Below the pieces are notes generated by a model. That model was not told where the DNA came from. It saw only the letters and a program-made list of their open reading frames with translations, and did not search any database. A program made the position numbers and the translations under genes. A DNA stretch of 64,000 nucleotides, taken from contig NZ_CP036262.1 of assembly GCF_007741495.1 (NCBI RefSeq), positions 1,674,001-1,738,000 on the forward strand, given 5' to 3'. Below are positions 57,545-64,000 of this stretch, piece by piece. Origin of the DNA: Roseimaritima multifibrata (GTDB taxonomy: Bacteria > Planctomycetota > Planctomycetia > Pirellulales > Pirellulaceae). Each line of letters begins with the position of its first letter. Position 1 is the first letter of the stretch.

Positions 57545-59785
57545 TTATGGCCCTTCGCCAGACATTCCCATCCCTTCCATCATCATCATCTCACCAGGCA
57601 TCCCGTCGGTCCCCATGGGGTTCGCCGGCGGTTGCGGCACCAAGTCTTCGGTGTAGGTATTTAGATGGTACTGGAATTTGTCATCGATCTCGTCCATCAC
57701 GGTCAAACCGCCGCTGGTCGGATCAAAGACCAGCGTTAACCCCGGTTCGGTAAGGCCTTCTTCGGCTTCTAGTTCAAGCGGAGTTCCGCCGACGATATCT
57801 AGGACCACCGTATTGGTGCGAACGTTGCTGTCTGGTTTCTGTTTGATGCGTAGCGTCAACGGGTCGACGACTTCGGCATCAAGTGCCTTGTTCATGATGG
57901 TCCCTGGCTGAATATCGAACGGTGCAGGAACCGGCATCGCATAAGCCCAGTCCCAGCTGGTTGCCACGGCTTTGCTTTTAGGGGTTCCACGCACAAGGTC
58001 GATAGGTCGTTTAGAGATTTCAATGGTTTTGACCGAAGGTGGGTCTTCAATCGGTCCGGTGTAGGTCGCCACGGTGCTTGGCAACGAGATTGGATCGCTG
58101 GGAGCACTCCAAGGAGTGTAGATGGCGAAATCTCGTTTCTTGGTGGCTTCCGCTTGCTTCAGTTTAGGAACCACGTCGACAAAAACCTCGGGTGCCAAGC
58201 TTCGCAGCGAAGGAGCCATCATCGGGTTTTCGGGGAAGTTGGGGTTTTCCATTTTCACTCGCACGCGGTAGACATATTTGCGTCCCGGTTTCGGTGAATT
58301 CTTGTTCTGTGGATGGAAGAAATCGTAAAACCGAATCAGCTTGTGATCGGCTGGGTTTTTCTCGACGGTTGCCATGCCTGGCATCCCTCCTTCCATTCCC
58401 ATGTCCATCCCCATTCCCATCTCCATACCCATGCCCATCCCCATATCGCCTTCCATCCCCATTCCCATGCCCATATCCATTCCGCCTCGGCGTGGGTTAT
58501 TGATTGCGGGGTTTGCAGCTTTGTCGCCGAATGGGTCGACTTCACGGACTCGGTCACGCGGATCTAACGCTTCGAAAGCCAATCGCTGCATCGATTTCAA
58601 AGGGATTTTTGGATGGGTGGCGATCCGGGTGAAATCGTTGATTAGCAGTGGTGGTAGCAGGGCGGTTAGGTGTGGGTCCCGGTAATCTGCAGGAACCACT
58701 TCGGTACCGTTACCGCTCCACCATGAGAGCGCGTAAATGTTCATTCGTTCCCAGTCGTCGATCGTCACCCAGTCCTCTTCCTGTAGATCGGCCGCAGCTT
58801 TCTGGGTCACGTCGGCCCGTTGGATATCAAATCCGAGGTAGTTGGGGCGGTCACGTAGCGGTTTGTAGTCATCCGTTGGTTCGTAGGCGGCCTGGAACGC
58901 TTCGACCATTACTTTGTGAGGCAAGATTGCGGTCCCGGAAATGAAGTAAGCGGTTTGCGGGATCGTTTTCAAAGGGCGTTTGCTTTCGGTGCGAGAGGCG
59001 GACGGACGACCGGCTCCGGGACCTTCGCCCCCCATGCCCATATCCATACCCATTCCCATGCCGCCTTCCATTCCCATTCCCATGCCACCCGCTTGGCCGG
59101 TTCCGTAGCCTTTGTTGTATTTGGATTCTAAAGATCGAATCTGGTTCTGGCCCATGCCCATCATTCCCGAACCTTCCATGCCCATGCCCATCTCCATTCC
59201 CATCCCCATATCACCTTCCATCCCCATCCCCAATTCCATATCCATTCCCATTCCCATTTCCTCGCCACCACCACGTCCGCGTCGGCCGCGGGTACGGGAG
59301 CGAGATTTTGGTTTGGGAGCTTCGACTTCAGGGACTTCGGCGTCTTCCAGTTTCATCGCCGGATAAGAGGTGTTCCGGCCCCCTTTCACAGCCATCGCAC
59401 TAAGGACTCCGCGCATCTTCAATTCCAACGGAGCCATCAGAGTCGGAGCATCTCGTTTCAGCCCTTGGCTGGTCGATTTGGGCTCGAAGGCGGTGTGAGG
59501 GTATTCACTAAACGGGATCTGTTTCTGAAGTTGATCGATTCGTTCCTGGTAGGTCCGCGGAGCCGCCTCGGGGAGGAGTTCCAGGACCGCTTCGTTGTGC
59601 GGGTCATCGATGCTTGTTTTGACTTCACTCGCTTTTTGCGCCAGTTTTTCTGGCTGCATTTTGTCAAGGAACATCGGGAAGCTGGTTCCCTGATAGATCA
59701 GGAACAATGCAAAAGCTGCGATCCCCACCAAAATAATCTTTTCGATGTGGAGGACGAGAATATTGGGTTTTGCTTTGCTGTCCAT
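57545..59785 (-). CDS. Membrane-anchored Met/Gly-repeat protein, PilP-position candidate
   Basis: 746 residues, family not recognised. One membrane helix at about 12-33 (VLHIEKIILVGIAAFALFLI), short cytoplasmic start, so the bulk is periplasmic. Helical region about 40-100. Met-Gly blocks with MGMGMEG units at about 177-212, 233-255, 435-472 and the last 22 residues; a basic RSRTRGRRGRGGG cluster comes just before the first. Between them lie folded-looking stretches: about 260-430 (TAYFISGTAILP, FEALDPRDRVREVDPFGDKA) and 480-720 (RKYVYRVRVKMENPNFPENP, SAPSDPISLP, TLRIKQKPDSNVRTNTVVLDIVGGTP). It is the third gene of the operon after the PilM/N- and PilO-like genes. A role in the same envelope machine is inferred from position. 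Confidence 0.8.
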   Translation of the reverse strand: MDSKAKPNILVLHIEKIILVGIAAFALFLIYQGTSFPMFLDKMQPEKLAQKASEVKTSIDDPHNEAVLELLPEAAPRTYQERIDQLQKQIPFSEYPHTAFEPKSTSQGLKRDAPTLMAPLELKMRGVLSAMAVKGGRNTSYPAMKLEDAEVPEVEAPKPKSRSRTRGRRGRGGGEEMGMGMDMELGMGMEGDMGMGMEMGMGMEGSGMMGMGQNQIRSLESKYNKGYGTGQAGGMGMGMEGGMGMGMDMGMGGEGPGAGRPSASRTESKRPLKTIPQTAYFISGTAILPHKVMVEAFQAAYEPTDDYKPLRDRPNYLGFDIQRADVTQKAAADLQEEDWVTIDDWERMNIYALSWWSGNGTEVVPADYRDPHLTALLPPLLINDFTRIATHPKIPLKSMQRLAFEALDPRDRVREVDPFGDKAANPAINNPRRGGMDMGMGMGMEGDMGMGMGMEMGMGMDMGMEGGMPGMATVEKNPADHKLIRFYDFFHPQNKNSPKPGRKYVYRVRVKMENPNFPENPMMAPSLRSLAPEVFVDVVPKLKQAEATKKRDFAIYTPWSAPSDPISLPSTVATYTGPIEDPPSVKTIEISKRPIDLVRGTPKSKAVATSWDWAYAMPVPAPFDIQPGTIMNKALDAEVVDPLTLRIKQKPDSNVRTNTVVLDIVGGTPLELEAEEGLTEPGLTLVFDPTSGGLTVMDEIDDKFQYHLNTYTEDLVPQPPANPMGTDGMPGEMMMMEGMGMSGEGP
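58370..59257 (-). repeat. Met-Gly coding repeats in the 57545 gene
   Basis: Blocks at 59150-59257, 59021-59089 and 58370-58483 on the minus strand encode runs of MG, MGM and MEGD/MEGG. At DNA level they are near-repeats of ATGGGNATG and GAAGGNGG units that can slip or recombine. Confidence 0.85.
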
Positions 59786-59926
59786 GACTGGACTCCTGCT
59801 TCCAACGAAAACGAAAAGGGTGCTAGGGATTCAATATCAGCCGATATCCGTGGCTGCATCGGCATCCCGTCGGTCCATTCTAACCGGAGCGACGGGAAAA
59901 AGCTTGCTGAGAAATCGAGCGTGTCG

Positions 59927-61816
59927 TTAAGGAGCGGCTGCCGCCGGTCCCGCTCCTGCAGGGGCAGGTTCGGCTGCCGGCTGAGGTAGATTTTCGGGGA
60001 CAACTTCTCCGGGGGCTGCCGCCTCGGGAAGTTCACCCTCGGGTGTCGGTTCGACGGGGACCGGAGCGACCAAGTCAGGAGTCGCTTGGGTCGGCGCCGC
60101 GGGGCGATTGGCTGCGGGTTCGCTTTCCTCGGTTTCTCCGCTCATCGCATGCCCTTCAACCACAGTGTTGCCGTCGACTTTATCGACGCCAAGTTTTTCC
60201 ATGACGGGAGGATTGTAGATCTGGATGATGCCATAGATTTCGACCGGGACATCCATCGGGTAGCCAACCGGGGTGTTCATGCCTCCGGCACCGCCCATGC
60301 CCCCTTCCATTCCCATGCCCATGTCCATGCCCCCTTCCTTTCCCATGCCCATATCCATTCCCATTCCCATATCCATGCCCCCACCACCTTCCATTCCCAT
60401 TCCAGCCATGCCGCCTGCTGCTCCTCCGCCTTGAGGATTCAGGCGAACTTGGCGAACTTCGACCATCAGGGCTGCGTTGCCACAGGCGGCGAGTAGTCGA
60501 GGGATTTCACGTTGGTCCATTTTGACTCGCAGCATGACTGGCAAACGTTTGGCAACGGTCAGGAAAGCGTCTTCGGGACTTTGGTTATCGGGGGACATCG
60601 CTGCCCGCACGCGACTGGCTTCGATCGGGGCGTAGTTGATGTCGACATAGCGATTTTCCAGCGGGTCACGGGCAGTCATCATTCCCATGCCGCCTTCCAT
60701 TCCCATGCCACCTTCCATCCCCATGCCACCTTCCATTCCCATGCCGCTTTCCATCCCCATGCCCATGTCACCTTCCATGCCCATGCCCATCCCCATGTCA
60801 CCTTCCATGCCCATGCCCATCCCCATTCCCATGCCCATTTCGCCTCCACCACCTGCGGCCGAGCCTCCAGCGGTGACGGGGCTGATCATTCCTGTGGCAC
60901 GTTTGGCGCTCCGGCCAATTCGGATTTGTTCGATTTCGTGAATCTTGGCTTGGAAGGGCTGAGTGATTTCACCGTTGACGCTGGCGATGATTTCCAGCAA
61001 CTGAGTCAGGACCCACAGGTTTTCCTGGCTGTAAAGAACTTGCAAAGTCGTCGGGCGTGAACCTCGCCATGGAAAAAGGTCTTTGAGAACCGCTTGTTGG
61101 CTGGCGACTTGCCAGCGGACAAGTGGGCCTTTCTCTGCGGCGCGTCCCATGCCCATGCCCATTCCCATGCCGCCTTCCATGCCCATACCCATCCCCATGT
61201 CCATGCCGCCTTCCATCCCCATTCCCATCCCCATGTCCGACCCGCCTGGCATGCCCATCCCCATGTCCATGCCGCCTTCCATCCCCATCCCCATGGCGTT
61301 ACTGCCTGCGGAAAAATCGGCTTTCCATTCAGCACCGACGATTGCGGCTTTGGAATCCAGAACGTCTTGGATGTAATCTCGGTAGGCTTCTAAGTAGGTC
61401 GATTCAATTTCTTGTTCTTTGGGGGTGGGAAATTCGTTGAAGTGAGTTTCGACAGGGTAATATTTTTCAACACGTTCGATGAACGATCTGTCGAGGCTTT
61501 CGGCTGGCCAGACAAGGATATTCTGTTGGCGTTCGAATTGCGATTTCCAGGCTTCCAGCACCGCATCTTCTTCGCCGTTTACCAATCCTTCAAGGATCTC
61601 ATGCGACTCGTCATTTGGGTGTTCGTTCATCGCTGAACGAATCGAATCCATCGACGCGTTGGCCGCTTCAAGTTCGCTGATTTGCTTTTGGGATTCCTCC
61701 AGTAGGGATCCCGTCGCGATGAACCAGACCGCCAGCGCGATCACGGCAGATAATCCGGTCGTGATCCAGAAGCCATGCTTCTTGAGGACAGCGAGTTTTT
61801 GTTTTAGTTGGTCCAT
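59927..61816 (-). CDS. Membrane-anchored Met/Gly-repeat protein, PilO-like candidate
   Basis: 629 residues, not recognised as a named family. A short cytoplasmic start, one membrane helix at about 17-38 (WITTGLSAVIALAVWFIATG), then a coiled-coil-like helix (about 38-70). This shape matches PilO/GspM. Later parts: 100-175, 230-310 (DLFPWRGSRPTTLQVLYSQENLWVLTQ, a ferredoxin-like candidate), 385-465 and 513-545. Three Met-Gly blocks interrupt it: about 175-224, 325-380 and 469-512. The last 80 residues are Pro/Ala/Glu-rich (PAEPAPAGAGPAAAAP end). It is the middle gene of the operon, 140 bases upstream of the next gene. Identity as PilO-like is inference from topology and position after the PilM-like gene. 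Confidence 0.8.
   Translation of the reverse strand: MDQLKQKLAVLKKHGFWITTGLSAVIALAVWFIATGSLLEESQKQISELEAANASMDSIRSAMNEHPNDESHEILEGLVNGEEDAVLEAWKSQFERQQNILVWPAESLDRSFIERVEKYYPVETHFNEFPTPKEQEIESTYLEAYRDYIQDVLDSKAAIVGAEWKADFSAGSNAMGMGMEGGMDMGMGMPGGSDMGMGMGMEGGMDMGMGMGMEGGMGMGMGMGRAAEKGPLVRWQVASQQAVLKDLFPWRGSRPTTLQVLYSQENLWVLTQLLEIIASVNGEITQPFQAKIHEIEQIRIGRSAKRATGMISPVTAGGSAAGGGGEMGMGMGMGMGMEGDMGMGMGMEGDMGMGMESGMGMEGGMGMEGGMGMEGGMGMMTARDPLENRYVDINYAPIEASRVRAAMSPDNQSPEDAFLTVAKRLPVMLRVKMDQREIPRLLAACGNAALMVEVRQVRLNPQGGGAAGGMAGMGMEGGGGMDMGMGMDMGMGKEGGMDMGMGMEGGMGGAGGMNTPVGYPMDVPVEIYGIIQIYNPPVMEKLGVDKVDGNTVVEGHAMSGETEESEPAANRPAAPTQATPDLVAPVPVEPTPEGELPEAAAPGEVVPENLPQPAAEPAPAGAGPAAAAP
60281..61294 (-). 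repeat. Met-Gly coding repeats in the 59927 gene
   Basis: Blocks at 61145-61294, 60677-60844 and 60281-60412 on the minus strand encode GMGMGMEGG-type units, up to 56 residues long in the central block. Variants include MDMGMGM and MEGD. Confidence 0.85.
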
Positions 61817-61892
61817 GTTTGCAAAACTGTAAAGGTTAGATTCTGCTGAAATTGGAAAAGTGCAAACGAATTCATTTGGAGGGTGTCCTCCG

Positions 61893-64000
61893 CTACGGCA
61901 GCATCGCGACTTCTTGTCCTTCGACCATTTGTTCGGCCGCTTCTTCGGCTTCTAAGGCCGCTTTTTCGGCAGCTTCTTTTTGCATTTGCAAACGTTCGCT
62001 GAAGGACAATGGTTTCCAAACAAATTGGAAGGTGAAATCTTGCCGGACCACTTTCAGAGAACGAGGTTCGAATTTCGGAGCATTGGGATCGTCGCTATCG
62101 ACAGCAGGCATTCCGGGGGCCATTCCCATGCCCATGCCCATTCCCATACCGCCTTCCATTCCCATGCCATCGCCCATTCCTAGGGTTCCAGGTGGTGGTG
62201 GCTCGTAGTCAGGGTTGGGAATCATCGTCTCTGTGGGCTTGTTGTCGGAAACAAGAATCGGGTAACTGATCCCCATTTCTTCCATTGTAAAGGTATGCAT
62301 TTCCCCGTTTTCGTCAGGCAGCTGCACCGATTTGGTGAGGAAGTTGTTCAGCAGGGTTCGCCGCAGGTGGTTGCTCGCTTCGAACCCTTTTCGTTTCGTG
62401 CTGTTGTAGTAATGGTAGCCTTTGACTTCGATAACCCAGCCGGTCTCGGCCGGCCCCGTGTCTTCGGCGTACCCTTCGGCCAATTCGGATCCGGTCAAGT
62501 CAGCCCAACTTCGTAGTTCTTCGATATACCTTGCAGAGCGTCTTGTATCAAACCAGACCGACAGGTCCTCGTAGAAACGCGAGTCAACCGTTTGGACAAA
62601 TACGTCGGGGCGGTCGACATAGGGGACTTCTTTGGGGGAAGGAATGCCGTCGGGGTAATCCCCACGCGGCAACATCTGAACGATCGTGGAGGCCAATTCC
62701 ATCCATTGCAGCCGTCGTTCGCTGTTGCCGGAAACTTCGTTACCGACCGATTGCAGGTAGACCAGCTTCGACTTGTAACCGTCAAATTCGCCTTTGTGCC
62801 GGCTGCTGTATTCACTGGTTTGTTTCACCGCGGAGGTTGCTTTGCCCCAGTCGTCCGGATGGGTTTGCGACCAGCTCTTTTCGACAAACACGTAGTGGGT
62901 TGCCAGTCCCAGCAGCAATGCTGCCACACAGGCAAGCGCCCATGGCTTTTTGGCTCGGATCATCCGTTCGGTCAGGATTTCCTGAGGGACCATGCTGGTT
63001 TTCAGCTGTCCCTGTCCCAACCCTTGAAGGGCAAGTCCATAACAGACGCCGAAGGTGGTCGCGTTATCACGGAAGGCAGGGACCGTCAGGACGTCTTCCC
63101 CTTCCAGTCTTGTAAAGCGATCGACGGCGTGGACTTCATAGCCCAGGTTTTTGCCCAGGTACTGAGCCAGTCCAGGCATTTTGACCGTGTTACCGCTAAC
63201 CAGCAGTTCGGCGATCTCGGCTTTCTTGTTGATGCTGCGGAAAAATCCAATCGAACGTTGGACTTCGGTCACCATGTCATTGAAAATCGGCCGCATCGTC
63301 TGGAAGATCAGTTTGGGATCTTCCGCTTCGCGGGCGTGCCGTTTGAGGTGTTCCGCTTTTGCAAACGTCAGTTTTAGATCTTTGGTCAACTGCCGCGTGA
63401 AGTGATTCCCTCCCAGCGGAATACTACGCTGCCAAATCCGGAACCCGTTGGTGATGATCAGGTCGGACGAATCGGTTCCGATCGACAGCAGGACGGTCGA
63501 CGAAGGAGGATTGTCAGGATCAAAGGTTTCGTTTTCTAATCGCTCGGCAAGGCGATCGTAGGCCAGCATGTTGTAAAGCGCCAGCGGAGTCATCTGAATC
63601 AGATCGACTTCTAAGCCAACTTTTTCAAAAGGCTCTAGTACTCGGAAGGCTTGCTCGCGTTTCATCGCGAACAGCCCGACTTCCGAATCGAGGGCAAATC
63701 CTTCTTCAACGATGCTGCCAGGCATCATTTGGTAATCCCAGACCACATCATCAAGGTCAAACGGGATTTGCTGTTTGGCTTCGTAGCGAACGATATCGGC
63801 TACTTTTTTCAATTCGACCGGAGGCGGTTTGAAAAATTTTGCCAATCCGCTCGATCCGGGGACGCTCATCACGATCTTCGTATCGCGCGTATATTCATTG
63901 CGCTCGAGGAATTTTAACAATGCCTCGTTGATCAGTTCCTCGGGATCGGCTTCTGGCTGGCTGAGGATTTTCGGATATTCGATGTAATCGAAGGCATCGG
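61893..64000 (-). CDS. pilM: PilM-like protein with PilN-like extension, 5'-truncated
   Basis: Runs off the right edge; about 702 codons are visible, the frame staying open to base 64000, so the TTG at 63920 is not the start. Residues correspond to PilM (actin-like ATPase of the type IV pilus platform): IVRYEAKQQIPFDLDDVVWDYQ, LSIGTDSSDLIITNGFRIWQRSIPLGG (split by function), ELLVSGNTVKMPGLAQYLG. After it a membrane helix (WALACVAALLLGLATHYVF) and a periplasmic part follow, which is PilN-like, so PilM and PilN appear fused. A Met-Gly block (62107-62183) and an Ala/Glu-rich end (EAAEKAALEAEEAAEQ) close the chain. It heads the operon with the two Met-repeat genes. PilM/PilN fusion is inferred from order and topology. 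Confidence 0.82.
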   Translation of the reverse strand, partial: DAFDYIEYPKILSQPEADPEELINEALLKFLERNEYTRDTKIVMSVPGSSGLAKFFKPPPVELKKVADIVRYEAKQQIPFDLDDVVWDYQMMPGSIVEEGFALDSEVGLFAMKREQAFRVLEPFEKVGLEVDLIQMTPLALYNMLAYDRLAERLENETFDPDNPPSSTVLLSIGTDSSDLIITNGFRIWQRSIPLGGNHFTRQLTKDLKLTFAKAEHLKRHAREAEDPKLIFQTMRPIFNDMVTEVQRSIGFFRSINKKAEIAELLVSGNTVKMPGLAQYLGKNLGYEVHAVDRFTRLEGEDVLTVPAFRDNATTFGVCYGLALQGLGQGQLKTSMVPQEILTERMIRAKKPWALACVAALLLGLATHYVFVEKSWSQTHPDDWGKATSAVKQTSEYSSRHKGEFDGYKSKLVYLQSVGNEVSGNSERRLQWMELASTIVQMLPRGDYPDGIPSPKEVPYVDRPDVFVQTVDSRFYEDLSVWFDTRRSARYIEELRSWADLTGSELAEGYAEDTGPAETGWVIEVKGYHYYNSTKRKGFEASNHLRRTLLNNFLTKSVQLPDENGEMHTFTMEEMGISYPILVSDNKPTETMIPNPDYEPPPPGTLGMGDGMGMEGGMGMGMGMGMAPGMPAVDSDDPNAPKFEPRSLKVVRQDFTFQFVWKPLSFSERLQMQKEAAEKAALEAEEAAEQMVEGQEVAMLP
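62107..62183 (-). repeat. Met-Gly coding repeat in the PilM-like gene
   Basis: Encodes a GMGDGMGMEGGMGMGMGMGM run, like the blocks of the two downstream genes, inserted before the C-terminal Ala/Glu helix. Confidence 0.85.

Overview
The window looks like chromosomal DNA of a planctomycete, most likely of the Pirellulaceae (Rhodopirellula / Blastopirellula-like). The evidence is a YTV-repeat secreted protein, a twin-arginine Gfo/Idh oxidoreductase, a ceramidase-like secreted hydrolase, the typical L13-S9 and L11-L1-L10-L12-rpoB-rpoC clusters, many convergent or isolated single genes, and long intergenic stretches filled with dispersed GC-rich repeats. No tRNA, rRNA, transposase, phage gene or CRISPR array was recognised. 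Both edges cut genes: an ABC ATPase on the left and a PilM-like gene on the right.

Layout. 1-1527: ATPase and permease of a nitrate/sulfonate/pyrimidine-type ABC importer. 1726-10206: ceramidase-like hydrolase, GNAT-nitrilase fusion, MgtE, secreted oxidoreductase and an HtrA protease, separated by repeat-rich gaps. 10302-11233: rpsI-rplM. 12114-15866: nucleoside-symporter-like carrier, TIM-barrel isomerase, thiS-thiG; the 3' end of thiG is tandemly duplicated with a 180-bp period. 16919-22276: BON-domain protein, guaA abutting ettA, and a small secreted protein. 22799-24538: GAF/REC regulator. 25903-30373: YTV protein, zinc-ribbon membrane protein and a signal peptidase I with a zinc-ribbon insertion. 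30455-34652: FabH and a small methyltransferase/glycosyltransferase group. 35170-46325: rpoC, rpoB, rplL, rplJ, rplA, rplK, all on the minus strand. 46653-52771: cutA, two small unknown genes, a POT peptide transporter and an RluA enzyme, with a 1.1-kb repeat array at 47946-49065. 52752-57275: RND pump and its lipoprotein adaptor. 57545-64000: three membrane-anchored proteins, the most upstream PilM/PilN-like, all carrying blocks of Met-Gly repeats.

How genes work together. The ribosomal and RNA polymerase genes form the core expression cluster; an attenuator-like hairpin lies between rplL and rpoB and a strong terminator follows rpoC. ThiS and ThiG build the thiazole of thiamine. RND pump and adaptor form an export system without a visible outer-membrane channel. 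The last three genes look like a PilM-N-O-P-type inner-membrane platform of a type IV pilus or type II secretion-like machine, but with methionine-rich low-complexity loops unusual for such parts. This cluster is the best candidate for something poorly described.

Non-coding structure is rich: a composite repeat with a 432-bp period, mosaic palindromic elements shared by at least six intergenic gaps, direct-repeat hairpins, an 8-bp microsatellite and several clear intrinsic terminators. All functions are read from sequence motifs; no database search was possible.
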